From contig CAWDAI010000001.1 of the NCBI GenBank assembly GCA_963800275.1, positions 310,001 to 374,000 of the forward strand: a stretch of 64,000 nucleotides of DNA, in the 5' to 3' direction. Shown piece after piece: positions 36,148-45,082 of the stretch (the stretch's first letter is position 1; every line of letters starts with the position of its first letter). Source of the stretch: JAFMJV01 sp963800275. Its GTDB lineage: Bacteria; Chloroflexota; Limnocylindria; Limnocylindrales; CSP1-4. The notes under the pieces are model-generated. The model searched no databases. It was not told the DNA's origin and saw nothing but the letters and a program-made list of their open reading frames with translations. A program made the position numbers and the translations under genes.

Positions 36148-37734
36148 ATGCGATCCGTCGAGCGGCATGCCGGCACGAGCGCGACACCCAGGCGATGGGC
36201 CCGTGTCGCTGTGGCGTTCTCCGCGCTGTCCCTGCTGCTGACGAGCGCCCCGGCGGAGGGTAGCGGTCCCGACACCCGGGCGGTCGAGCAAGCCATGGCG
36301 GCGCGCGCCGCATACGGGTTCCCAGCCGCGCGCTCCGAGGTCCGCCGCGTGATGGCTGCGGTCGATAGCGCCGCCTCCGAACAGTACGGCTTCCCGCTCA
36401 CCAGGCGGGAGCACCGGGAGCTCCTCGCTCGGAGTCGCTACGTCCGGGCGTTCGCGGCGGAGACGCTGCCCCTCATCGAGCGGCTCGATGGCTACGGCGG
36501 AGCGTGGGTCGACCAGCAGGACGGTGGCCGCATCGTGGTCGGCCTGACCACAGGGCCAGCCAAGGTCAAGGCACGGGTGCGGGCACGCCTGCCCCGGCCC
36601 AGTCGCGGCGTCCGCTTCCTGCCGGTGAACGACACGGCCGCCGAGCTGGCGCGGGCGCTCCGGAGCGCCGGGCGCGATTGGGCGCGCCTGCGGACCGGGA
36701 TCGTGCCCCAGTCGTTCGGCATCTCCTATCGGCACAACCAGCTGGTGGTGAAGGTCCTGCCGCGTCAGCTGGCCCGGGCCCGCCGCTACGCCGCTCGGAT
36801 GGCCCGCCGGTCGGGTGTCGACGTGGACATCGAGGCCACGACGCGGGTGGTGGACAGCTACTGCCCTTCCCGGCAGAAGTGCTTCTCGCCGTTGCGCCTG
36901 GGCGCACGCATCAACCACGGGGGCGTCTACGACCGGCGCCGCCGCCTCAGTCAACGCAGTTGCGCCATCGGGTTCATGCTCTCCAACCGCACGATCCTGA
37001 CCGCGGGCCACTGCACCTACCAGCACGCCGGGCCGTGGCATGGTCACGCCAAGTACCGCGCTCGCTTCGGTCGGATCGGCAAGCTGCGGTCCTCGCGCTA
37101 TCCCCGCAAGCACCGCGACCTGGCCATCATCCGGCTCGATGACTGGGCCGCCAACCGCAGCGCCCGCATCTACGGGGAGACCTGGCCCACCACCATGACC
37201 CAGCCCGCGAAGGTCATCGACAACATGGACGTCTGCGTCTCGCTGGCGCGCCAGGACCGCTACTGGTGCGGCCGGGTGAGCGAGCCCTATGCCCGCTGGC
37301 GGAGCAGCACGGCCGGGGTCTGGGTGTGGGGCGCGGGCATGCGCTTCGACCAGCGCGGCCGGACGTCGCTGCCCGGCGACAGCGGTAGCCCGGTGGTGGC
37401 ACGTTCGGTGTCCTGCCCGACCTGCGCACCGCAGCTGACGCCCATCGGCATCGTCAACGCCGGCAACGAGGCCGACCGGCGAGCGCAGAACGCGGGGTCC
37501 GGCCGGCCCATCGATGCCGATCTCTACTTCGCCAAGGTCGACTGGGCCGTCAACAGCCACGGCGGCTGGCCGTGGCTCTCGGTCTACACCGGGCGCGAGG
37601 GCCAGAAGCGAAGCCCGACGCCGACGCCCACGCCGACGCCCACGCCCACGCCGGCGCCCGCACCGACCCCGACCGCGACCCCGACGCCACCGACCATCGA
37701 GCCCAGCAGCCCGCCTTCGGAGCCACCGGCATGA
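36148..37734 (+). CDS. secreted trypsin-like serine protease (S1 fold) with Pro/Thr tail
   Basis: A 528-residue exported protein. It has a signal peptide (about 18-38), a pro-region of about 220 residues rich in Arg, and a chymotrypsin-fold catalytic domain. The triad is readable as His288 in LTAGHC, Asp324 in HRDLAII and Ser412 in PGDSGSP. Cys pairs around the active site suggest disulfides. The large pro-region resembles alpha-lytic/streptogrisin proteases, whose pro-peptide folds the enzyme. The C-terminal 40 residues are a (PT)n-rich flexible tail. A TAGCAT hexamer just before the ATG suggests a nearly leaderless mRNA. The stop overlaps the next gene (ATGA). Confidence 0.85.
   Translation: MRSVERHAGTSATPRRWARVAVAFSALSLLLTSAPAEGSGPDTRAVEQAMAARAAYGFPAARSEVRRVMAAVDSAASEQYGFPLTRREHRELLARSRYVRAFAAETLPLIERLDGYGGAWVDQQDGGRIVVGLTTGPAKVKARVRARLPRPSRGVRFLPVNDTAAELARALRSAGRDWARLRTGIVPQSFGISYRHNQLVVKVLPRQLARARRYAARMARRSGVDVDIEATTRVVDSYCPSRQKCFSPLRLGARINHGGVYDRRRRLSQRSCAIGFMLSNRTILTAGHCTYQHAGPWHGHAKYRARFGRIGKLRSSRYPRKHRDLAIIRLDDWAANRSARIYGETWPTTMTQPAKVIDNMDVCVSLARQDRYWCGRVSEPYARWRSSTAGVWVWGAGMRFDQRGRTSLPGDSGSPVVARSVSCPTCAPQLTPIGIVNAGNEADRRAQNAGSGRPIDADLYFAKVDWAVNSHGGWPWLSVYTGREGQKRSPTPTPTPTPTPTPAPAPTPTATPTPPTIEPSSPPSEPPA
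37617..37690 (+). repeat. short-period (PT)n coding repeat
   Basis: A tandem run of six-base units (Pro-Thr codons such as CCGACG and CCCACG) encodes the flexible tail of the secreted protease. Third-base variation between units argues for an old repeat kept by selection on the protein. Confidence 0.7.
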
Positions 37735-38882
37735 GCCGCATGTTCCCGGTCGCAGCAATCACGATCCCGCTCGTGGCGACCTTGACCCTCGCCTCCCCTG
37801 CCTTCGCCCAGGTGCCGTCGTCCAGCCCGGACGCGGAGGCCGCTCCGGTCGACTGCACCGCTCCGCCGCTCACGGCGCTCCCGTCGCCGGTCGAGGGCGC
37901 GCCCCGGGACCTGGTGGGTGGTGCCTGGGAGCCGATGGCCAGGGCCCCGTTCGGCTCTGAATACGAACCGGTGGCCTGGACAGGCACGCGCATGGTGGTC
38001 GTGGACAGCGATACCGGCAGGACCGCGACCTACCGTCCGGACACCGATGCCTGGCGGGAACGCGCGACGTCCCCTCGGCCCTTCGACCGAGCTGCTCGCA
38101 CCGCGTGGACGGGCGAGGAGCTCGTCATCGCCGAGCTCAGCGCTGACGGTTCTCGCCTGCGCGGGCTGGCCTACCGGCCGCAGGGTGACCGCTGGCGCGA
38201 GATCGCTCCGCTCGAGATAGTCCCTGACGGACAGCCTGACCACGCGCTCGCGGATGCGATCTGGACGGGTACGCACGTGGTGGTGGTCGATGCCCTCGGC
38301 GCATTGGCCGCCTACGATCCGGTGGCCGACTGCTGGTCCGAGCTGGGAAGCGTGCCGGGTGAACCCACAGCCTGGCGTCTGTATCTGGCCGATGGGCGAC
38401 TGCTGGTCGAGTCGCGACGCTGGGACGAGCCGGTAGAGCTCCGCGCCTTCGACCCCGCGACCGGCGACTGGTCCGAGCCGGCGGTCGGCCCGCTCGATCG
38501 CGAGGCCAGCGAGCGTGGCGCCGTCGAATCCGGTGGGTCGCTCGTGTACATCACCTGGGGTGGCTTGCTCGAGCCGGGCACCGCCAACGCGCGCTTCGAC
38601 CCCGCAACGATGGCCTGGACCGAGTTTGAGCACGACTGCGCGACGAGGGCGTCCGGCACGGTCGCCGCCGGGACCCTGCTCGTGGCCGCGAGCGGCGAGC
38701 GGGCACTCGACTCCGAGACGCTCGCATGCGTCGTCTTGCCCGACCCCCCACGGGCGCTCGATGGCAGCGAGCGGCTGGTCTGGACCGGGGCCGACCTCAT
38801 CGCCTGGTCCGGCATCAGAGAGGAACGGATGACCCCACGCACCGGCGGCTACATCCTGCGCGCCGCTGTCGATGGCCGGTAG
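37731..38882 (+). CDS. secreted kelch-like beta-propeller protein, unknown function
   Basis: A 383-residue exported protein with a signal peptide ending at ASPAFAQ (about 27). The mature part has roughly five repeats pairing W-T-G-x-x-x-V-V with Y/F-D-P-x-x-D-x-W (AWTGTRMVVVD, YRPDTDAWRE, AWTGEELVIAE, IWTGTHVVVVD, YDPVADCWSE, FDPATGDWSE, FDPATMAWTE). This is typical of kelch/galactose-oxidase-type propellers. No copper-oxidase active site is visible. It overlaps the protease stop by four bases and the ROK kinase start by 11 bases, so the three genes are one transcript. Confidence 0.75.
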   Translation: MSRMFPVAAITIPLVATLTLASPAFAQVPSSSPDAEAAPVDCTAPPLTALPSPVEGAPRDLVGGAWEPMARAPFGSEYEPVAWTGTRMVVVDSDTGRTATYRPDTDAWRERATSPRPFDRAARTAWTGEELVIAELSADGSRLRGLAYRPQGDRWREIAPLEIVPDGQPDHALADAIWTGTHVVVVDALGALAAYDPVADCWSELGSVPGEPTAWRLYLADGRLLVESRRWDEPVELRAFDPATGDWSEPAVGPLDREASERGAVESGGSLVYITWGGLLEPGTANARFDPATMAWTEFEHDCATRASGTVAAGTLLVAASGERALDSETLACVVLPDPPRALDGSERLVWTGADLIAWSGIREERMTPRTGGYILRAAVDGR

Positions 38883-39864
38883 CAGCGATGCACCGGCCGT
38901 GGCCATCGACCTCGGCGGCACCAAGGCGCTCGTGGCCCGCGCCGAGGGCACGGCCCCACCGCTGCGGGTGCCGACCGCCGGCATGCCCGATGGCGCGACG
39001 CTCATGGACGAGCTCGCCGCCGTCGTGCTCCGCCTGACGGACGGTCGGTCGCCGCGCACGCTCGCCCTCGCCACCGCGGGCACGCTCGACCTGGAGACCG
39101 GCACGATCGTCCACGCCGCCAACCTGCCCTTCCGGCGGACACCCGTGGTCGAAGCACTAGGCGATCGCCTCGGCTGCCGGGTGATCCTGGTGGGTGACGG
39201 CCCGGCCGCGGCCGTGGGCGAGCTGGCCGTCGGTGGTCGCGAGACGGTCCGGCATGGTCTTTACATCACCGTCAGCACCGGCATCGGCATGGGCATGCTG
39301 CTGGACGGTCGGATCTACGTCGGGGACCATGGCTCGGGCGGGGAGCTGGGCCACATGCCCATCGCCCTCGTGGATCGCGAGCCCTGCGCCTGCGGTCGCC
39401 AGGGCTGCCTGGAGGCCTACGCTTCCGGCACCGGCATCGCCCGCCGCGCCCGACGCCTGGTCGAGGCCGGCGCGACCGGCGAGCTCGCGCAGAGCGCGGC
39501 GCTCCGCCCACTCGAGGCGCGGGATGTGTTCGCCGCGGCTGGGGCAGGCGACCGGCTCGCGCGCGGCCTCGTCGACGACGCGCTCGAGATGCTGGCGCTG
39601 GCGATCAGCGGTGTCTTCGCGGTCCTGCGGCCGCAGGTCATCGTGATGGGCGGCGGGATGATGGCCGACGGCTCGCTCCTGCCGGGCCTGCGTAGCCGGG
39701 TCGAGGCAGGTCTCGGGCCGGATGTGCCCGTCGTGGAGGAGCTCATCCAGCCCGCGGTCCACGGTGAACGCAGCGTCCTCGAGGGTGCCCGCGCCATCGC
39801 CCGCGGTGAGCTCGCCGTGGTGCGCATGGGCGCGTCGTTGGGGTGGGGTGCCGCGGACGACTGA
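38872..39864 (+). CDS. ROK-family sugar kinase (glucokinase-like)
   Basis: Phosphorylates a hexose or amino sugar in the cytoplasm. The ATP loop AIDLGGTKALVA is at residues 11-22. The ROK signature follows: TVSTGIGMGMLLDGRIYVGDHGSGGELGHM, then the zinc motif CACGRQGCLEAYASG. At 330 residues it is normal for ROK kinases and has no N-terminal helix-turn-helix, so it is a kinase and not a ROK repressor. Its start lies inside the end of the propeller gene. Glucose is a reasonable guess for substrate. Confidence 0.9.
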   Translation: MAGSSDAPAVAIDLGGTKALVARAEGTAPPLRVPTAGMPDGATLMDELAAVVLRLTDGRSPRTLALATAGTLDLETGTIVHAANLPFRRTPVVEALGDRLGCRVILVGDGPAAAVGELAVGGRETVRHGLYITVSTGIGMGMLLDGRIYVGDHGSGGELGHMPIALVDREPCACGRQGCLEAYASGTGIARRARRLVEAGATGELAQSAALRPLEARDVFAAAGAGDRLARGLVDDALEMLALAISGVFAVLRPQVIVMGGGMMADGSLLPGLRSRVEAGLGPDVPVVEELIQPAVHGERSVLEGARAIARGELAVVRMGASLGWGAADD

Positions 39865-39954
39865 TCGATCGCGGGGCGAGGCGTGCCTGGCGCACCGGGC
39901 CAGAGGGCCGAACGGCAGTCGAGCAAGACCGACGGTGTGTGTGAGCATCGGGCC

Positions 39955-42303
39955 ATGAGCTCCGCACTCGAACGTCTCGACTCGCTCATCGTCCGCCTGC
40001 TCCTGCCGCTCACGGTCGGTGGCCTCGTGCTCGGCATCGCGCTCTCCTGGTCCGGGAACGAGGAGGCAGCCGACTGGGTCTGGGCGGCCCCCTCGATCCT
40101 GGTCGGGTTCTGGCTGGCCGCCTCGATCATCCGCGACCTCCTGCACAAGGAGGCCGGGGTGGACCTCATCGCAGTGCTCGCCATCGGCGGTGCTCTGCTC
40201 CTCGGCGAGACCCTGGCCGCGGCCGTCATCGGCGTCATGCTCGCGACCGGCGAGTGGCTCGAGCGGTTCGCCGCGGGGCGCGCCCAGAAGGAGCTCTCCG
40301 CGCTGGTCTCACGCGCGCCACGGATCGTCCATCGCTACGACGAGGGCGGCGTCGCCGACCACGACATCGGAGAGGTCCGCATCGGCGATCGCATCCTGGT
40401 CAAGCCGGGCGAGGTCGTGCCCGTGGATGGCGCGGTGGCCGGCGAGCCGGCCGTGCTCGACGAGTCGGCCCTCACCGGCGAGTCACGCCTGGTCACGCGA
40501 GAAGCCGGTGATCGCGTCAGCTCGGGCACGGTCAACGCCGGCGCTCCCTTCGACCTGCAGGCGACGTCCACGGCGGAGGACAGCACCTACGCGGGCATCG
40601 TGCGCCTGGTGCAGGCGGCCCAGACCTCCAAGGCCCCGTTCGTGCGGCTGGCGGACCGCTATGCCGTGCTCTTCGTGCCGCTCGCGCTGGCCATCGCGGG
40701 CATCGCCTGGGCCATCTCGGGCGATCCTGTCCGAGCCCTGGCCGTGCTCGTGGTAGCCACTCCCTGTCCCCTGCTGCTGGCCGCGCCGATCGCCATCGTC
40801 TCGGGCATCAGCCGCGCCGCCAAGCGCGGCATCATCGTGAAGGGCGGCGGCGCGCTGGAGACGCTGGCTCGGGCCCGCGTGATGCTCTTCGACAAGACCG
40901 GCACCCTCACCGCGGGCCGACCGCACCTGGCCGAGGTGGTGGTGGCGCCGGGCCAGACGCCGGACGAGGTGCTGAGGCTGGCCGCCTCCCTGGAGCAGGT
41001 CTCACCACACGTCCTGGCCGCGTCCATCGTCAACGACGCCCGCGAGCGGCGGGTGACCCTGGCCCTGCCCGAGGACGCCAGCGAGGTGGCCGGCGCCGGC
41101 ATCGGGGGGCTGGTCGGCGGTGTCCGCATCAAGGCCGGCACAGCCGAGTTCGCCGCTGGCGACCAGTCCCTCCCCGCATGGGCACGCGACGTGCGCCGAC
41201 GGGTCAGCCTGGAGGGCGCCACCAGCGTCTTCGTCTCGGCCGACGGCGAGCTCGTGGGAGCCCTCGTCCTGGAGGACCCCATCCGCCCGGAGAGCCCGCG
41301 CGTCATCCGCTCGCTGCGTCGCGTCGGCGTGCGGCGGGTGGTGATGGTCACCGGTGACCGCTATGGCGTGGCCGATCTCGTGGCCTCGGCCATCGGTGTC
41401 GACGGCGTCCTCGCCGAGCGCACACCGGCCGACAAGGTCGACGCCGTGACCGACGAGAAGCGCGAGGCCGACGGCGTGCTGGTGATGGTCGGCGATGGCC
41501 TCAACGACGCGCCCGCCCTGGCCAACGCCGACGTGGGCGTGGCCATGGGCGCTCGTGGTGCGACCGCCAGCTCGGAGGCCGCCGACGTGGTCATCACCGT
41601 CGACCGCCTGGACCGTCTGCCGGAGGGCATCCGCATCGCCCGGCGTGCCCGCCAGATCGCATTGCAGAGCGTGCTCGTGGGCATGAGCCTGTCGATCGTG
41701 GCCATGATCATCGCGGCCCTCGGCTACCTGCAGCCGGTGGCCGGTGCCCTGGTACAGGAGGCCATCGACGTTATCGTCATCGTCAACGCCTTGCGCGCGC
41801 TCACCGGCGGCACCGAGCAGCGTCTGCGCATCCCCGGCTGGGGCGACCTGAGCGCGCATCTGCGCGATGAGCACGAGGAGCTCGCACCGGCCCTGGCCGA
41901 GCTGCGAACGTTGGCAGACGCACTGGGCTCGCTGCCGCCGGCGGACGCCAAGGCCCGGCTCGAGCACACCCGGGATTTCCTGCTCGAACAGCTCGTCCCG
42001 CACGAGGAGCACGAGGACCGCGAGGTCTTCCCCATGCTGGCGAAGGCCGCCGGGAGCGATGACCTGACCTCGGCCCTGCACCGGACCCACACCGAGATCT
42101 TCCACCTCATCCGCCTGACCGATCGCCTCGTCGCCGAGCTCCCGCCCGAGGGACCGGCAGCGGAGGACCTCAGCGACCTGCGCCGCGCGCTGTACGGGCT
42201 CGATGCCATCCTGCGCCTGCACATGGCGCAGGAGGAGGAGCTGTACATGGCCCTCGGCGACGACCATCCTGCGACCGCCAAGGCGCTGCCGGCCACGGCC
42301 TGA
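39955..42303 (+). CDS. P1B-type metal-transporting ATPase fused to a C-terminal hemerythrin domain (P1B-5-like)
   Basis: A 783-residue membrane pump. The ATPase motifs are TGES (174-177), the membrane metal motif TPCP (269-272), phosphorylated Asp313 in DKTGTLT, and GDGLNDAP in the P domain. No N-terminal heavy-metal CxxC domain is present. Residues 636-783 form a hemerythrin-like four-helix domain with HLRDEHEEL, LVPHEEHEDREVF, HRTHTEIFHLI and HMAQEEELY, giving the His/Glu ligands of a di-iron site. Characterised P1B-5 pumps have this fusion and transport Ni/Fe, so export of nickel or iron with an oxygen/iron-sensing tail is likely. ATG 39955 is chosen over upstream GTGs because the protein starts normally there. 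Confidence 0.9.
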   Translation: MSSALERLDSLIVRLLLPLTVGGLVLGIALSWSGNEEAADWVWAAPSILVGFWLAASIIRDLLHKEAGVDLIAVLAIGGALLLGETLAAAVIGVMLATGEWLERFAAGRAQKELSALVSRAPRIVHRYDEGGVADHDIGEVRIGDRILVKPGEVVPVDGAVAGEPAVLDESALTGESRLVTREAGDRVSSGTVNAGAPFDLQATSTAEDSTYAGIVRLVQAAQTSKAPFVRLADRYAVLFVPLALAIAGIAWAISGDPVRALAVLVVATPCPLLLAAPIAIVSGISRAAKRGIIVKGGGALETLARARVMLFDKTGTLTAGRPHLAEVVVAPGQTPDEVLRLAASLEQVSPHVLAASIVNDARERRVTLALPEDASEVAGAGIGGLVGGVRIKAGTAEFAAGDQSLPAWARDVRRRVSLEGATSVFVSADGELVGALVLEDPIRPESPRVIRSLRRVGVRRVVMVTGDRYGVADLVASAIGVDGVLAERTPADKVDAVTDEKREADGVLVMVGDGLNDAPALANADVGVAMGARGATASSEAADVVITVDRLDRLPEGIRIARRARQIALQSVLVGMSLSIVAMIIAALGYLQPVAGALVQEAIDVIVIVNALRALTGGTEQRLRIPGWGDLSAHLRDEHEELAPALAELRTLADALGSLPPADAKARLEHTRDFLLEQLVPHEEHEDREVFPMLAKAAGSDDLTSALHRTHTEIFHLIRLTDRLVAELPPEGPAAEDLSDLRRALYGLDAILRLHMAQEEELYMALGDDHPATAKALPATA

Positions 42304-42330
42304 GCGGCCGCGGCCTCCAACCGGGATCGC

Positions 42331-43405
42331 TCAGTCGACCAGACCGGCACGCTCCAGGATCTCGTCCACGCGCACCGGGCGCCCCGCGCGGCAAGCCTCC
42401 TCCATCGCGACCAGCACGGCCACCGTGCCCACGCCTTCGGCGGCATCGGGCTTGGGCACGACCCCGCGTTCGAGGCAGTCGGCGACGTACTCGAGGTACT
42501 GCTGGTACTCGCCGGCATGGTGCGTCCGGCCCTCGAAACGGAAGTAGTAGCTCGCCAGCTCCTCCTCCGCGTACTCGACGACCGAGCGATGGCCGACTTT
42601 CCAGGCGTAGCGCAGCTCGTGGTAGTCGGCCTCGCTGGCACCGCGCTCGGCGCGCAGGATGCAGGTCATGCCGCTGTCGCGCTCGGAGGGCACCGTCGGG
42701 CTCGAGAAGCTGCCACTGACCCGGGCCAGCACGCCCGAGGCCGACCGTAGCACGAAGTGGAAGACATCGTCGTTGACCAGGCCGCCGGCTCGGCCGTTCG
42801 AGCTCAGGCTGGAGGCGCCCATGACCTCGACGATGTCGGGCAGGTACCAGCGCACGAGGTCGACCGGGTGCGACAGTCCCCCGAACAGCCAGCGAAAGTC
42901 GGGCGCCTTCGCCCACGGCTTGTCCAGGAACCAGCGATGGTCCGCGTGGTACGTGGCCTCCATCGTCATCAAGGCCCCGAACTCGCCGGTCTCGAAATGC
43001 TCTCGCTGGCGCGCGAACGAGTGGAAGAAGCGGGCGCTCTGACCGACGAAGGCGATCTTGCCCGAATTCGCGCTGTGCCGCCAGCACCTCGCGGGCCCGA
43101 CCCAGGTCGTCAAGGAAGGGCTTGGTGCAGATCACGTGCTTGCCCGCACGGAGGGCCCGAATCGTGTGCTCGGCGTGCAGTCGGTCAGGGGTGTAGATGC
43201 CGACGGCGTCGACCGCAGGGTTGGCCAGCAACTCGTCGAGCGAGCCGGTGTCGCTCTCGATGCCGAACTCCCGGCAGCGCCTTGCCCGCAGGTCGGCGTC
43301 GAGGTCGCACAGCTGCACCACGTCCCAGCGATCGCTGTGCAGGCCGGCCGAGATGATGCTTCGACCCTCCCCCAACCCGACCACGCCGAGCCCGAACCGC
43401 TGCAT
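42331..43405 (-). CDS. Gfo/Idh/MocA-family oxidoreductase, frameshifted
   Basis: An NAD(P)-dependent sugar or cyclitol dehydrogenase. It has the N-terminal Rossmann motif VVGLGEGRSI, YTPDRLHAEHTIRALRAGKHVICTKP, and a C-terminal domain with GALMTMEATYHADHRWF, GGLSHPVDLVRWYLPDI and the tail YLEYVADCLERG. The two halves are in different frames. The break is one extra base at CGAATTCG (about 43062); removing a T gives AAQRESGKIAFVG. GGAGAGGAGG precedes ATG 43405. It is divergent from the sugar ABC operon with a shared control region, so it probably oxidises the imported sugar or a product of the GH31 enzyme. Confidence 0.85.
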
Positions 43406-43494
43406 CCGTCCTCCTCTCCTGCGTCGACCCCATGGTCCCGGCGGCAAGTGTAGGGCGCCCCAGCCGCATGACGTACGTCCGCGGGCGAACGAGG

Positions 43495-43555
43495 TTGACC
43501 TCCACCGGGGCCGCCGCTATCGTGGGCTGGAAATGATACCGGTACTGATACCGGT
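43495..43555 (+). promoter_or_regulatory. promoter and LacI-type operator of the second sugar operon
   Basis: TTGACC (43495-43500) and TATCGT (43518-43523) are spaced by exactly 17 bases. Just downstream of the expected start point lies an exact inverted repeat, ACCGGTA-CTGA-TACCGGT (43538-43555). The LacI regulator encoded at the end of the operon (50337-51377) is the obvious candidate ligand. The site is between divergent genes and might act on both. Confidence 0.6.
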
Positions 43556-43667
43556 CGCGGGCGACAGCGCTCTGCAGCCATCGTGGAGGAAGCCGTATCG
43601 ATCAGCCCAGGGCAGTGAGCCAGCGCATACGCACCGAACCTTGTGATCAACGAAAGGGAGCAACGGA

Positions 43668-44975
43668 GTGAACAAGCGAAACAGGCGAGTCTTCGCCGCA
43701 CTGGCGATCGGCGCAACCCTGACAGGTGCCTCGTTGGCGGCCACCGCCCCGGTCGCCGCGCAGGACAAGTCCATCACCGTCATGGCCAGCCAGGACTGGA
43801 TCAAGCCGGCGGAGATGGACCTCGCGAAGCAGTTCGAGGCCGAGACCGGGATCCACGTCGACTACCAGATCATCCCTGCGGACCAGTACTTCAACGTCCT
43901 CAAGACCAAGCTCAACGCGGGTGAAGCCGCAGATATCTTCGGCGGCCAGACCGGCCAGTCCGACCTCAAGCTGCAGTACGACGTGCAGAAGAACGCGGTG
44001 CCGCTCACCGACGAGGAGTGGGCCTCGCGCATGGATCCGGCGGCGGTCGAGATGTCCAGCCTCGATGGCGTGCTGTACGGCGCGGAGATCTGGGACATCA
44101 TCGCCTCCAACTACTTCGTCACGGTCTACAACAAGGACATCTTCGAGGGACTCGGGGTCAGCGTCCCCACCAACTTCGATGAGTTCCTGGCTGCCTGCAC
44201 GACCATCTCCGACGCCGGCATCACGCCCGTCTTCGAACCCGTCTCGGACGGCTGGCACCATGTCCTCTGGTTCCCCATGGTCGGGGGCGCGTTCGAGGCT
44301 GCCGAGCCTGGCCTCGCTGATGCCCTCAACGCCAACCAGAAGACCTTTGCCCAGGACGCCAACATGACCCTCGCCATGGCCCAGATCAACGAGGCCTACC
44401 AGTCCGGCTGCTTCGGCGACAACGCGCTCTCGAACATGTACTCCGACACCGCCACTGCCCTGGCCAGCGGTGACTACGCCATGAGCGTGGCCCCGCTCTC
44501 CATGCCGGCGTCGGTCGCGGCCGACTACCCGGACGTCGATCCCGCGACCTTCGGCTTCTTCCCCATCCCGACCTTCGGGAACCAGCTGCAGCCGGTGCAC
44601 CCGGCAGGCCCGGCCAAGTTCATCTACTCGGGCTCGCCGAACATCGATGAGGCCAAGCAGTTCCTGGCCTTCCTGACCAAGCCGGAGAGCCTGCAGTACC
44701 TGCTCGATAACGAGCCGCAGTTCGTCTCGCTGCCCTTCGAGGGCGTCGAGGCCAAGTGGGATGAGAACCAGCAGGCCTTCTTCGACGACTACAAGGCCGG
44801 CGGCATCGTCTACCAGGACATCGTCAACTACCTCAACCCCCAGTGGATGGACATCGGCACGGACATGGTCGAGATGTTCACCGGCAGCATGTCCCCCGAG
44901 GACGTGATGGCCGCCATCGACCAGCGGCGCACCGAGCTGGCCACGACGGCCGGCGACCCTGCCTGGGCCGAATAG
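43668..44975 (+). CDS. sugar ABC transporter solute-binding protein (family 1)
   Basis: A 435-residue exported binding protein. It has a signal peptide with an Arg-rich start and an Ala-rich core, cleaved near PVAAQDK (about 31). It is followed by ITVMASQDWIKPAEMDLAKQFEAETG, the usual first strand and helix, and GEAADIFGGQTGQ. It has a GTG start. It is the first gene of the operon with two permeases. Sugar specificity is not readable; the downstream GH31 gene suggests alpha-xylosides or alpha-glucosides. It has the same general family as the binding protein at 15.8-17.1 kb but is clearly divergent from it. Confidence 0.92.
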   Translation: MNKRNRRVFAALAIGATLTGASLAATAPVAAQDKSITVMASQDWIKPAEMDLAKQFEAETGIHVDYQIIPADQYFNVLKTKLNAGEAADIFGGQTGQSDLKLQYDVQKNAVPLTDEEWASRMDPAAVEMSSLDGVLYGAEIWDIIASNYFVTVYNKDIFEGLGVSVPTNFDEFLAACTTISDAGITPVFEPVSDGWHHVLWFPMVGGAFEAAEPGLADALNANQKTFAQDANMTLAMAQINEAYQSGCFGDNALSNMYSDTATALASGDYAMSVAPLSMPASVAADYPDVDPATFGFFPIPTFGNQLQPVHPAGPAKFIYSGSPNIDEAKQFLAFLTKPESLQYLLDNEPQFVSLPFEGVEAKWDENQQAFFDDYKAGGIVYQDIVNYLNPQWMDIGTDMVEMFTGSMSPEDVMAAIDQRRTELATTAGDPAWAE

Positions 44976-45009
44976 TCCGATCCTCGGGGCGCCTGGCCCC
45001 GCATCTTGA

Positions 45010-45041
45010 CCAGGGGCAGCCATCTTCTCGGCTGCCCCTGG
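45010..45041 (+). terminator. intercistronic hairpin between binding protein and permease genes
   Basis: A perfect 12-bp stem, CCAGGGGCAGCC (45010-45021) with GGCTGCCCCTGG (45030-45041), around an eight-base loop. No T-run follows. It lies in the gap after the binding-protein gene and 41 bases before the first permease. In importer operons such structures let more binding protein than permease be made, by partial termination or by protecting the upstream mRNA. Confidence 0.65.
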
Positions 45042-45082
45042 CTCCCTGCTGATCAGCCACACGGCTCCGGAGAGCGCCTGCA

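Noticed and set aside
37617..37690. Regular short repeats that could be mistaken for a CRISPR or VNTR
   Set aside because: The units are six bases long, in frame, and encode a Pro/Thr tail of a secreted protease.
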